This document shows, in pieces, positions 25,244 through 33,189 of a stretch of DNA of 53,960 nt. The first letter of the stretch is position 1. Each line of letters begins with the position of its first letter. The notes beneath the pieces are model-generated. The model was not told the origin of the DNA. It searched no databases and saw only the letters and a program-made list of their open reading frames with translations. This DNA is from Deltaproteobacteria bacterium (GTDB lineage: Bacteria; Myxococcota_A; Polyangia; Polyangiales; Sandaracinaceae): assembly GCA_017303575.1 (NCBI GenBank), contig JAFLCL010000030.1, positions 1-53,960 of the forward strand. Direction: 5' to 3'. Made by a program: the position numbers and the translations under genes.

Positions 25244-25957
25244 ATGCGAACCCTCGATCAGCTCGCGAAGGAGCCTCGCTGCGAACGCTGCACACGGCCG
25301 ACGTCCGCGTGCATGTGCGACCGACTCCCCGCGCAGAGGCTCGCGAGCCCGATCGAGGTCGTGATCCTCCAGCACCCGCAGGAGCCCGACGTGGTGCTCG
25401 GCACGGCGTCGTTGCTCGGCCTCGCGCTCGAGCGCGCGGAGGTGCGCGTGGGCCTCTCGTGGGGCTCGCTCGATCACGCGCTCGGTCGCGAGGGCCTCGA
25501 TCGCGCGCGCTGGGGCGTCTTGTTCGCGACGAAGGAAGAGGGTGAGGCCGCGAACGTGACGCACGCGCCGGGCACCGTGCGCGTGCTCGATCGTCACGGT
25601 GCGCCACGCACCGAGCCCTCACCGCTCGACGGCCTGATCGTGCTCGACGGAACGTGGAGCCAGGCCAAGACGCTGTGGTGGCGCAACGCGTGGCTACTCA
25701 AGCTCGCGCGCGTGGGCCTCGTGCCTCGGGAGCCCTCGATGTACGGCAAGCTCCGCAAGGAGCCGCGACGCGAGTGGGTCTCGACGCTCGAGGCCGTGGC
25801 CGATGTCCTCCCCGCGCTCGGCGCCGAGGCCGATCGCGAGCGTCACGAGGCGAGCCGCGCCGAGCTCCGCAAGCTCATGCGCACCATGCTGCAGCGAACC
25901 CGCGACGCGCTTGTTTCCCGCGCCGCCGGCCGCAGGCCACCCCTGGAAGAGCCCTAG
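25244..25957 (+). CDS. tapT: DTW-domain tRNA-uridine aminocarboxypropyltransferase
   Basis: This 237-residue protein fits the DTW family (TapT/DTWD), which transfers the 3-amino-3-carboxypropyl group of S-adenosylmethionine to uridine-47 of tRNA. Seen here are the N-terminal zinc-like cluster CERCTRPTSACMCDRL (Cys13, 16, 23, 25), the HPQE region (43-47) and the DGTW motif (135-138, IVLDGTWSQAKTLWWRN), followed by the basic SMYGKLRKEPRREWVSTLEA. It is usual in length. The stop codon shares a CTAG palindrome with the stop of the convergent carbonic anhydrase gene. It begins ten bases after the SRCR gene, so the two are probably co-transcribed. Confidence 0.88.
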   Translation: MRTLDQLAKEPRCERCTRPTSACMCDRLPAQRLASPIEVVILQHPQEPDVVLGTASLLGLALERAEVRVGLSWGSLDHALGREGLDRARWGVLFATKEEGEAANVTHAPGTVRVLDRHGAPRTEPSPLDGLIVLDGTWSQAKTLWWRNAWLLKLARVGLVPREPSMYGKLRKEPRREWVSTLEAVADVLPALGAEADRERHEASRAELRKLMRTMLQRTRDALVSRAAGRRPPLEEP

Positions 25958-26646
25958 ACGCTCGCTTCGCCGCCGGCCGGGACGTCGAGGTAGAAGTGCT
26001 TGATCTCGCCGCACATGTACGTGTCGCGGAAGAACGTGACGGCACCGCTCTCGAGGTCGTGGTGGGCGCCCACGAGGCCGACCTGGCCGGCCTCGACGAG
26101 CTCACGGATCACGGTGCTTCGCTCGATGATCGCCTCCGTCGAGCGGCGCACCTGGATGCGCGCGACGTTGTCGACGAAGTCGGCGTTCTTCGAGGTGCGA
26201 TCCTCTTTGGTCGCGCGCTCGACGTAGACCGAGGGCTGGATCTTGTTGAGCAGCGTCGAGAGGTTGCCGAGCTGCACGTGATCGACGGCGCCCTTGATCG
26301 CCCCGCAGCTCGAGTGGCCGAGCACGACGATGAGCTTCGAGCCGGCGACCTTCGTCGCGAACTCCATCGAGCCCAGGATATCCTCGTTGATGACGTTGCC
26401 CGCGACGCGGATGGAGAAGACGTCGCCCAGGCCCTGATCGAAGATCAGCTCGGCCGACGTGCGCGAGTCGATGCAGCTCAGGATGGTGGCGAACGGCCAC
26501 TGCCCCTCGCGCGTCTCGTTCACCTGCTGGAGCAGGTCGCGGCTGAGGCGCAGGTTCTGTCGGAAGCGCCCGTTGCCCTCCTCGAGGAACGCGAGGGCAC
26601 GCTCGGGGGTCATGGTCGCCTGGGTCTCTTTGGTGTGCGCGCGCAT
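25954..26646 (-). CDS. Beta-class carbonic anhydrase
   Basis: This 230-residue cytoplasmic zinc enzyme interconverts carbon dioxide and bicarbonate. Zinc ligands and catalytic residues are all present: CIDSR (Cys58, Asp60, Arg62) and the HSSC motif (His111, Cys114), with VFSIRVAGNVINEDILGSMEFA between them and GAIKGAVDHVQLGNL after. The start at 26646 (MRAHTKET) is the longest; an internal Met12 is also possible. The C-terminus is standard for the family. It is divergent from the NhaR-like regulator, and the 98-bp gap contains a short inverted repeat that could be an operator for both. Confidence 0.93.
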   Translation of the reverse strand: MRAHTKETQATMTPERALAFLEEGNGRFRQNLRLSRDLLQQVNETREGQWPFATILSCIDSRTSAELIFDQGLGDVFSIRVAGNVINEDILGSMEFATKVAGSKLIVVLGHSSCGAIKGAVDHVQLGNLSTLLNKIQPSVYVERATKEDRTSKNADFVDNVARIQVRRSTEAIIERSTVIRELVEAGQVGLVGAHHDLESGAVTFFRDTYMCGEIKHFYLDVPAGGEASV

Positions 26647-26692
26647 GCGTCGAGCCTGAGGCCCCGAGGGCGATTGGGAACCCCACGAAATA

Positions 26693-26710
26693 GCTACGAC
26701 GACCTGTAGC
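26693..26710. promoter_or_regulatory. Possible LysR-type operator
   Basis: GCTAC (26693-26697) and GTAGC (26706-26710) form an inverted repeat with eight bases between, in the gap between the carbonic anhydrase gene and the LysR-family gene. LysR regulators often bind such sites at their own divergent promoter. Only the symmetry and position support this. Confidence 0.35.
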
Positions 26711-26730
26711 CGTTCTCTACGGGTCGGGCC

Positions 26731-26736
26731 TATCCT
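26731..26736 (+). promoter_or_regulatory. Predicted -10 element TATCCT for the LysR gene
   Basis: TATCCT follows GTCGGGCC and ends nine bases before the GTG at 26745. It is one of the near-identical elements placed at the start codon of several genes in this window. Confidence 0.5.
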
Positions 26737-26744
26737 GAAGCCCC

Positions 26745-27713
26745 GTGGAGTGGCTGAACTACCACCACCTCTTCTATTTCCACGCCGTCGTGCGCGAGGG
26801 CGGGGTGGCCGCGGCTGCGCGCAAGCTGCGCCTCTCGCACCCCACGGTGAGCACGCAGCTGCGTCAGCTGGAGGAGGCCCTGGGCGAGCCGCTGTTCTCG
26901 CGCGAAGGGCGTGGCCTCACGCTCACCGAGACGGGGCGCTTCGTCGCGGGCTACGCCGAGGAGATCTTCTCGCTCGGCAAGGAGCTGCTCGACGGCGTGC
27001 GCACGCGTCCCACCGCGCGCGCGCCGCGGCTCGCGATCGGGATCTCGGATCCCGTGCCCAAGCTCGTCGCGCGGCGGCTGCTCGCGGTCTACGACGCGCA
27101 AGATCCGCCGGTTCGTCTCACCCTGCGTCAGGCGAGCACGCCCGAGCTCGTGACCGAGCTGCTCGCGCATCGTCTCGATGCCGTGCTCACCGACGCCGCG
27201 GGTCCCGCCTCGCCGGGCGTGTTCGATCACTTCCTCGGCGAATGCGGCACCACGTTCTTCGCGTCTCCCGCGCTCGCGAAGTCGCTCTCCGGCCGACGGG
27301 GAGAGGACGGCAGCTTCCCGCGCCTGCTCGACGGCGCGCCGCTCTTGCTCCCCGGCACCGACAGCGCGCTCCGCCGCGCGCTCGAGGACTTCTTCGCGCA
27401 GCGCGACGTCCACCCGCGTGTCGTCGCCGAGATCGACGACAGCGCGCTCTTGAAGGTCTTCGCGCAAGACGGCATCGGCGTGTTCGCGGGCGCGACGCCG
27501 CTCGCCAGTCAGATCTGCGCGCAGTACCGTGTGGTGGCCCTGGGTCAGTCGGAGACGGTGCGCGAGCGCTACCACCTCCTCTCGACCGAGCGACGGATCG
27601 CGGCGCCCCTCGTCTCGCTGTTGGTCCGCGAGGGCCACGAGATCTTCCCCGGTCGCCGCGGACGACGGCCCCAGCCCACGCGACGCGCGCGTCGAGGCTC
27701 CACCCTCACGTGA
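26745..27713 (+). CDS. nhaR: LysR-family regulator, NhaR-like
   Basis: This 322-residue protein starts at a GTG with MEWLNYHHLFYFHAVVREGG, the hallmark opening of NhaR regulators. The winged helix-turn-helix (about 4-62) has AAARKLRLSHPTVSTQLRQLE, followed by the linker helix and a LysR effector domain (about 90-300) with GISDPVPKLVARRLL and DDSALLKVFAQDGIGVF. The tail is Arg-rich (GRRGRRPQPTRRARRGS). NhaR senses sodium and high pH and activates nhaA in enterobacteria; no antiporter is nearby here, so the target may differ. Candidate targets are the divergent carbonic anhydrase gene and the following YoaK-family gene. Confidence 0.85.
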   Translation: MEWLNYHHLFYFHAVVREGGVAAAARKLRLSHPTVSTQLRQLEEALGEPLFSREGRGLTLTETGRFVAGYAEEIFSLGKELLDGVRTRPTARAPRLAIGISDPVPKLVARRLLAVYDAQDPPVRLTLRQASTPELVTELLAHRLDAVLTDAAGPASPGVFDHFLGECGTTFFASPALAKSLSGRRGEDGSFPRLLDGAPLLLPGTDSALRRALEDFFAQRDVHPRVVAEIDDSALLKVFAQDGIGVFAGATPLASQICAQYRVVALGQSETVRERYHLLSTERRIAAPLVSLLVREGHEIFPGRRGRRPQPTRRARRGSTLT

Positions 27714-27795
27714 CCCGACCTGTAGGCACCACCGACAGATCCTGTCGAACTTGCGTTGATTGCATACAGGGTCAGGCGCCCCAGAGTGGGTGCCC

Positions 27796-28587
27796 ATGGC
27801 ACACCTGCCGCCGCTCCTGCCCGCCGAGTCCGTGCACGACCGTCGCCACGTCACGATCTGGGTCGCACTGACCTTCGCTGCCGGTGCTGTGAACGCCGCG
27901 GCGCTGGCCGCATGCCAGGCCTTCGTCACCCACGTGACGGGTACGCTGACCCGCATCGGCGCGGACTTCGAGCAGCCCACGCTGCTCCTCGAGTACGTCG
28001 TGGTCGTCGTGTGCTTCGTGCTCGGCGCGATGACGAGCGTGTTCCTCCTCGACGGTCGACGACTGAGACATCGCCAGCCGTGGCCCGCGGCACCGCTGGT
28101 GCTGGTGTCGCTCGTCCAAGCGGGCGCGGCGAGCGCGGGCCTCGCGGGCCTCTTCGGCCCGTTCGGCACGACGGTCGAGACGCTGGGCGACTTCGCGCTG
28201 CTATCAGTGCTCGGCTTCGCGATGGGCCTCCAGAACGCGGCGGTCGCGTCGACGACGGGGATGATCGTGCGAACGACGCACATGACCGGACCGCTCACGG
28301 ACTTCTCGATCGCGCTCGCCACCTCGATGTCGCACGGACCGGCCACGCTCGTGGAGGGCGCGCGCCGCTCCGTTCGCCTGCGCGGCGCGAAGATCCTCGC
28401 GTTCGTCTCGGGCGCGCTCGTGGCCTCTGCGATCGCGCCACACCTGGGCTACGCGACGTTCTTCCTACCGGCGGCGATCACGCTCGTCGCCGCGATACGC
28501 CTGTACGCCTCGCTGCGCGGACAGCGCCTCGCCTCCACGTCGACCGACCTCGCGCCGCGCGACGCCGTCACTGCGTCGAGATCGTGA
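27796..28587 (+). CDS. YoaK/DUF1275-family membrane protein
   Basis: This 263-residue protein starts at the ATG at 27796, with a GTG two codons upstream. It has about six membrane helices in the DUF1275 pattern: TFAAGAVNAAALAACQAFVTHVTGT (helix 1 with the conserved G-x-V-N and T-H-V-T-G), then helices near 58-80, 93-120, 128-150 (GFAMGLQNAAVAS), 185-210 and 215-240. The motifs TGMIVRTTHMTGPLTD fit the family. Transport function is suspected but unproven. It follows the NhaR-like gene by 82 bp on the same strand and may be under its control. Confidence 0.87.
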   Translation: MAHLPPLLPAESVHDRRHVTIWVALTFAAGAVNAAALAACQAFVTHVTGTLTRIGADFEQPTLLLEYVVVVVCFVLGAMTSVFLLDGRRLRHRQPWPAAPLVLVSLVQAGAASAGLAGLFGPFGTTVETLGDFALLSVLGFAMGLQNAAVASTTGMIVRTTHMTGPLTDFSIALATSMSHGPATLVEGARRSVRLRGAKILAFVSGALVASAIAPHLGYATFFLPAAITLVAAIRLYASLRGQRLASTSTDLAPRDAVTASRS

Positions 28588-28622
28588 TCCCACACGGCGG
28601 CGCGAGACGGGGCAGGACCTGA

Positions 28623-31295
28623 TCACGACGAGCGCAGGGTGATCGTCACGGGGCCCGTGAGGCGGGCCGAGATCGTCATCGTGTTGAAGCCGGGGGCCCA
28701 GCACACGTCGTCGCATCCATCGGCCACGTCCATCGGCGTGGTCGCGGGGACCTCGACACCGTCGACCTCGAGCGCGACGACCGACGGGATGAAGGGATCG
28801 GCGTGCGTGGTGTCGACCACGAGGCGCACGTCGCGCACGCCGAGATCGGGCCCCGTCGTGACGGGCGCGAGCGTGATCTCGAGCGGGCCGCTGGTATGGT
28901 CGTAGCCGATGCGCACGCCCTCTTCGGTGGTGATCGTGCGCGTGCCGTTGGGGATCAAGAGCGCACGGAGGAAGGGGCGATCGGTCAGGTCGATGCGCGA
29001 GTCGCCCATCGGCGTGGGCGCGGCGACGAGCGTCTCGAGATCGTGCGCGAGCATGGGGACGATCGCGCCGATGCGTACGAACACCGGCGGCGTGCCGACG
29101 GGCGCCTCGACCATCGCGTCGCGCGGACCGACGTACGAGCCCTGCGTGAACCAGTGCACCCAGCCGCCGGGCGGCAGATGCACGAAGCGATCGGTGGCCG
29201 CGGGCTCGACCACGGGCGCGACGAAGAAGTCCTCGCCGATCAAGTACGCGTCGGGATCGCGGTAGCCCCCGAGATCGTCGGGGTACGCGAGCGACGGATG
29301 GAGGATCGGCGGCGTCCCATCGGCCGACGCGCGCAGCGCGAGCATGCGAAAGTACGGGATGAGCTCGGTGTGCGCGCGCGCGAGCTCGCGGTAGGTGCCA
29401 GTGGGATCGGGGACCTGCGTCGTCGGGTCGTAGAGCCACGGGTTGTGGTGCGGGCCCGAGCCTCCGAGCTGGAGGAAGGGAGAGAACGCCGTGTGCTCGG
29501 CCCAGCGCATCAGCGTCTCGAGATCGGGTGGGCCCTCGCGGAAGCCGCCGGTGTCGGACGCGAAGCTCGGGAAGCCGCTCGCAGAGAGCGAGATCAGCGC
29601 CGAGATCGCGGCAGGCAGACCGCCGACGTTGTCGAGGTCACCACGCGTGAGGTTCGAGTCGATGTCGCCCGGCCACACGATGTCGGCCACCGTCTGACCG
29701 CCCCAGCACGAGGCGCGCACGAGGAGGAAGCCACCTTCGTCCGAGTGCGTGTCGATCGCGTCGCGGTAGGGCTGGTGGTAGCGCATGGCGTAGACGTTGT
29801 GCGTCTCGCGCTCGGTGGTTCCATCCCCGAAGCGGATCTGTGTGCGCGCGCCCGCGAGCTCGGGGACGATGTCCTCGCCGTAGTCGAGCTTGAACGCGCG
29901 GATGCCCAGGTCGCGCACGAGCGGATCGAGACGCGCCTGCCAGAAGTCGCGCCCACCCTCGGTGGTGAAGTCGATCATGCCGGCAGCGGCGCTGAGGCCC
30001 GAGACGCCGTTCGCGCTCGGTGCCGAGAAGATCGAGCCGCCCGCGAGCTCCACGAGGTGACCGTCGCGCTCCGCCTCTTGGTAGAGCGTCTCGGCGGTGT
30101 TGTCGGCGACGCCGTCCTCGGGCGCGTCGAGGTACGGCACGTTCCACACGAGCGGTCGAAAGCCCGAGTCACGGATCTCGCGAAGCATCTCGACGTGACC
30201 GGGGAAGCGCGTCTCGTCGAAGACGTTGTCGACGTAGGAGTCGGTCCACGGGTTGTCGATCCAGAACGCCGTCGCGGGGATGTGCAGGTCGACGAGCGCC
30301 TCGGCGTCGGTCTCGAGCTGCGCGCGATCGTCCCACACGTTGCGCCAGTGCATCGGCGCGAAGGACCAGCGCGGCGGCAGGATGGGGAGGCCCGTGTGCC
30401 GCGTGTAGGCCGCGATCACCTCGCGCGGCGTGGGCGCGACGAAGAACACGTACTCGATCGCGCTGCCCTCGAAGGTCGCGCGCACCTCGTCTTCGTTCGC
30501 GAGCCCCACGTCGAACGCGCCTGCCTCGCGGCTCTCGACGAAGAGGCCATAGCTGCCCGAGCTCACGAAGAACGGGATGGGGACGTGGTGCTCGTTGGTG
30601 CCGCTCTCGCGCGCGAGCGTGGTGACGCCCATCTGCATCGGCACGACGAAGCCGCGCGCGTCGGCGCCAGTGAAGCGCTCGCCGAGGCCCTGGTAGCTGC
30701 CCTCGTCGGCGGCCCATCGCGCCCGCACGAGCCCCACGGTGTCCTCGTTGCTCTCGACGGCGACGCGCATGCGGATCACGCCGCGCGCCACGCGCGAGAG
30801 CGTGATGCGCGCGCTGTGATCGACGCCATCGCCCACGAGGCCTTCCACGTCGCTCACGGCGGTGATGCCCAGATCGAGCGGCTGCCAGGTGACGCGACGC
30901 GGCGCATCGACGGTCACGTCGTTGTAGCGAGTGTCGCCGGTGGGCGAGACGCCGAGCTCGAGGCCGGACGCGACGCTCGCGAAGCGCACCTCGCCATCGG
31001 GCCCGAGGAGGCGCACGCGCAGCGGGTTCGTGAGCACCTCGAGCCGCGCCGTCGCCGCGCCTCCACCGCTGCCGTCGTCGTCGTCGATCGAGAGGACGAT
31101 CGGCGAGCTGAGCGCATCGGGGAACGCGTACGCGTCGGGCGCGCCCGCGTCGTCGACCGGAACGTTCGTGTCGAGCCCGGTGCTCGCGTCGAGCCCAGCG
31201 TCGTCCGAGCCCCCACTCGGCCCGCAGCCGATCGCAGCGCAAGCGAGCAGAGTGCCGAGCAACCGTGGCCGCAGTCGAAGTCGCATGCGGCCCAT
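28623..31295 (-). CDS. Lipoprotein glycoside hydrolase family 31
   Basis: This 890-residue protein has a lipoprotein signal ending AIGC, an Asp-Ala linker (about 30-65), an N-terminal beta-sandwich (to about 290) and a GH31 barrel. The nucleophile is Asp471 in FKLDYGED and the likely acid/base is Asp544 in VWPGDIDSN. Supporting GH31 motifs are RWSFAPMHWRNVW, ATAFWIDNPWTDSY, the SDTGGF segment and the later YLIGEDFFVAPVVEP. C-terminal beta domains complete it. It would cleave alpha-glucosides or alpha-xylosides of extracellular polysaccharide at the cell surface. The start is close to the toxin gene stop (five bases), so they may share a transcript. Confidence 0.92.
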   Translation of the reverse strand: MGRMRLRLRPRLLGTLLACAAIGCGPSGGSDDAGLDASTGLDTNVPVDDAGAPDAYAFPDALSSPIVLSIDDDDGSGGGAATARLEVLTNPLRVRLLGPDGEVRFASVASGLELGVSPTGDTRYNDVTVDAPRRVTWQPLDLGITAVSDVEGLVGDGVDHSARITLSRVARGVIRMRVAVESNEDTVGLVRARWAADEGSYQGLGERFTGADARGFVVPMQMGVTTLARESGTNEHHVPIPFFVSSGSYGLFVESREAGAFDVGLANEDEVRATFEGSAIEYVFFVAPTPREVIAAYTRHTGLPILPPRWSFAPMHWRNVWDDRAQLETDAEALVDLHIPATAFWIDNPWTDSYVDNVFDETRFPGHVEMLREIRDSGFRPLVWNVPYLDAPEDGVADNTAETLYQEAERDGHLVELAGGSIFSAPSANGVSGLSAAAGMIDFTTEGGRDFWQARLDPLVRDLGIRAFKLDYGEDIVPELAGARTQIRFGDGTTERETHNVYAMRYHQPYRDAIDTHSDEGGFLLVRASCWGGQTVADIVWPGDIDSNLTRGDLDNVGGLPAAISALISLSASGFPSFASDTGGFREGPPDLETLMRWAEHTAFSPFLQLGGSGPHHNPWLYDPTTQVPDPTGTYRELARAHTELIPYFRMLALRASADGTPPILHPSLAYPDDLGGYRDPDAYLIGEDFFVAPVVEPAATDRFVHLPPGGWVHWFTQGSYVGPRDAMVEAPVGTPPVFVRIGAIVPMLAHDLETLVAAPTPMGDSRIDLTDRPFLRALLIPNGTRTITTEEGVRIGYDHTSGPLEITLAPVTTGPDLGVRDVRLVVDTTHADPFIPSVVALEVDGVEVPATTPMDVADGCDDVCWAPGFNTMTISARLTGPVTITLRSS

Positions 31296-31299
31296 GATG

Positions 31300-31701
31300 T
31301 CAGTCCGGTGCGATCACCGTCCATCCGAGCGCGCGTGCTGCTTCCGCCATGCGGTCGTCGTACGTGATCACACGCGCGAGCGTGTCCCCGAGGAGCGAGG
31401 CCGTCGCGAGGTGGATGGCGTCCAAGGAGCGGAGCTCGACGGGTAGGAGGGTGCCGGCGATCTCGAGCACGCGTGCGTTCATGCGGATGAGCTCGATGCG
31501 ATCGAGGACGTCACGCGCTCGGGCCGTCACGGCGTCGTCGAACGAGAGGCAGACCCGCGTGACCTCGACGCGGGCGAGGTCGCTCGACACGATCGGACGC
31601 CTTCCGCGGAGGTAGCGCGCCAGTGCCGCCGACTCGGGCTCGTGAACGACGAGCTTCACGATCGCCGACGAGTCGAGGTAGGTCGGGCGCCTAGCGCTCA
31701 C
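31300..31701 (-). CDS. vapC: PIN-domain toxin of a VapBC-type pair
   Basis: This 133-residue protein starts at a GTG (31701) that overlaps the antitoxin gene end by 11 bp. PIN-fold acidic residues are visible: Asp in YLDSSAIVKLV, Glu in LARVEVTR, Asp in LRSLDAIHLATA and the pair in VITYDDRMAEAARALG. VapC toxins are magnesium-dependent ribonucleases that cut tRNA or rRNA. Its length is usual. The reading frame runs open upstream through the antitoxin gene, but only the downstream part looks like PIN. Confidence 0.88.
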   Translation of the reverse strand: MSARRPTYLDSSAIVKLVVHEPESAALARYLRGRRPIVSSDLARVEVTRVCLSFDDAVTARARDVLDRIELIRMNARVLEIAGTLLPVELRSLDAIHLATASLLGDTLARVITYDDRMAEAARALGWTVIAPD

Positions 31702-31966
31702 GTGCGCGCAATCGGGTGAGGACGGTGGACGGTGTCCGCGCGCCCTTCGCGAGTCGGAGCGGCGGGGGCAGCTCGTCGAGGGCGCCGGTCGGCGTCGAGA
31801 CGTCTCCTCCGACACGGAGCTTCTCGAGCGGCTCCTCCGCCGGCACCGGCCCGAGGCGAGCGACGGGGCGCCCGCGATCGGTCACGTCGAAGCTCGTGCC
31901 GAGCTGCACCTCACGGAGGACCTCACTGGCGCGCTGCCGGAGCTCGCGGATGCCGATGCTCTTCAT
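31691..31966 (-). CDS. vapB: Phd/YefM-family antitoxin
   Basis: This 91-residue protein has the Phd/YefM DNA-binding N-terminus (MKSIGIRELRQRASEVLREV, then FDVTDRGRPVARLGPV) and a charged, probably unstructured C-terminal tail that should mask the toxin. It is the first gene of the pair, 11 bp overlapping the toxin gene. Such antitoxins repress their own promoter, here in the 191-bp gap shared with the divergent nuclease gene; I see no convincing operator in that gap. Confidence 0.85.
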   Translation of the reverse strand: MKSIGIRELRQRASEVLREVQLGTSFDVTDRGRPVARLGPVPAEEPLEKLRVGGDVSTPTGALDELPPPLRLAKGARTPSTVLTRLRARER

Positions 31967-32157
31967 GTGCTACTCGTAGCACATTCGCTCGAGACAGCGA
32001 CGAGCGACGTGCGACGACGTGTCGGGTGTCGTCACGCCTGCGACGCTTGACTCCCCCGCGCACCATGCCATCCACTGGCCGCTCGCGCGCCTGAGCCCCC
32101 GTGCTCGCGCCGCGCTGCGTGCTGCCCGACCCGGCCCTGCGCACTTCTCGGAGCCTC

Positions 32158-33189
32158 ATGAACGCGCCCACCTCCCTGCGTCGCTCCACCGCCCTGGCCT
32201 TGGCCGGCGGCGCGTTCGTCGTGGGCATCCTCATGACGCCCGTCGAGCCCGCGGGCGCCAACGCCTGGTCTCGCGTCTTCATCAACGGCGTCGTGACGCC
32301 CGTGAGCTTCAACGACGGGGACTCGTTCCGCATCTTCTCCGGCGAGTACTCCGGATCGCAGTGCCGCCTCGCGGGCTTCAACTCGCTCGAGAGCTTCGGG
32401 CCCGCCCACCAGTGGGGCACCTGGCACCCGTACGAGCTCTACATCAACGCGAAGCTCGCCACGATCAACGGCCGCCGCGGCACCTGGCACTGCTTCACCG
32501 ACGGGACGCGAGACGGCTACGGACGCCTCCTCGTGGAGTGCCCCGACCTCATCGTCGACGATCTGCGCCGCGGCTACGCGCACGCCTACCAGCCCGACGA
32601 CACGCCGTCGCGGCCCGAGTACCTGCGCGCACAGCAGGAGGCGATGCGCGAGCACCGCGGCATGTGGGCGCACGGCATCCCGCTCTTCGTCATGACCTCG
32701 CTCCACTCGCTCAGCGAGGACCCCTCGCGCGAGTGGCACTACGACCGTCTCATCTCGACGATCGACGGCCACAGCGAGAGCCGCCAGCACCGCAACAACT
32801 ACAGCGAGTGCCAGTGGGTGTGTAACGACGAGATCGTCTCGGACCCGCTCGCGACGCGCGCCGTCGCGCGCGAGATGCGCACCGATCCGGAGATCGGCAC
32901 CGTCGTCTCGAGCTGGTCGAACCTCCAGCTGATCGAGTTCGTCACCCGCTTCGCGCGCACCGGCACGCTGCCGGGCTACCTCACGGGCGAGAGCCACGAT
33001 CCGGTGCTCCGCTACCTCGAGGCCGCGCGCGCCGCGGGCAACCTCGGCGACAACACCACGCAGCGCGGCTCGTGCGCGCTCTACGTCGACTTCACGCGCC
33101 GCTACGGCGACGACCGTGCGATCTGCCTCGGCGGCCACGGAACGCTTCCGCCCGGCGTGCCCGACGTCTGGCACGGAGAGCACCACTGA
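32158..33189 (+). CDS. Secreted staphylococcal-nuclease-fold protein 1
   Basis: This 343-residue protein starts at the ATG at 32158, preceded by CGGAG. It has a signal peptide ending PAGANA. The SNase domain (about 45-180) contains FNDGDSFRI (Asp53, Asp55), CRLAGFNSLESFGP (Arg70, Glu78) and DGYGRLLVECP (Arg123). These match the calcium-binding and catalytic Arg-Glu-Arg set of thermonuclease, so activity is plausible. The C-terminal half (180-343) is helical with paired Cys (CQWVCND, GSCALY) and no known domain. Its stop overlaps the next start (TGATG). It is the first gene of a four-gene cluster. Confidence 0.85.
   Translation: MNAPTSLRRSTALALAGGAFVVGILMTPVEPAGANAWSRVFINGVVTPVSFNDGDSFRIFSGEYSGSQCRLAGFNSLESFGPAHQWGTWHPYELYINAKLATINGRRGTWHCFTDGTRDGYGRLLVECPDLIVDDLRRGYAHAYQPDDTPSRPEYLRAQQEAMREHRGMWAHGIPLFVMTSLHSLSEDPSREWHYDRLISTIDGHSESRQHRNNYSECQWVCNDEIVSDPLATRAVAREMRTDPEIGTVVSSWSNLQLIEFVTRFARTGTLPGYLTGESHDPVLRYLEAARAAGNLGDNTTQRGSCALYVDFTRRYGDDRAICLGGHGTLPPGVPDVWHGEHH

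Noticed and set aside
26745..28587. A sodium/proton antiporter system around the NhaR-like gene
   Set aside because: The following membrane protein is of the YoaK/DUF1275 type, not NhaA, and no antiporter motif is visible in the window.
31300..31815. A longer form of the PIN toxin with 38 extra N-terminal residues
   Set aside because: The extra part is Arg/Ser/Pro-rich antisense-like sequence inside the antitoxin gene; the GTG at 31701 gives the normal PIN start.
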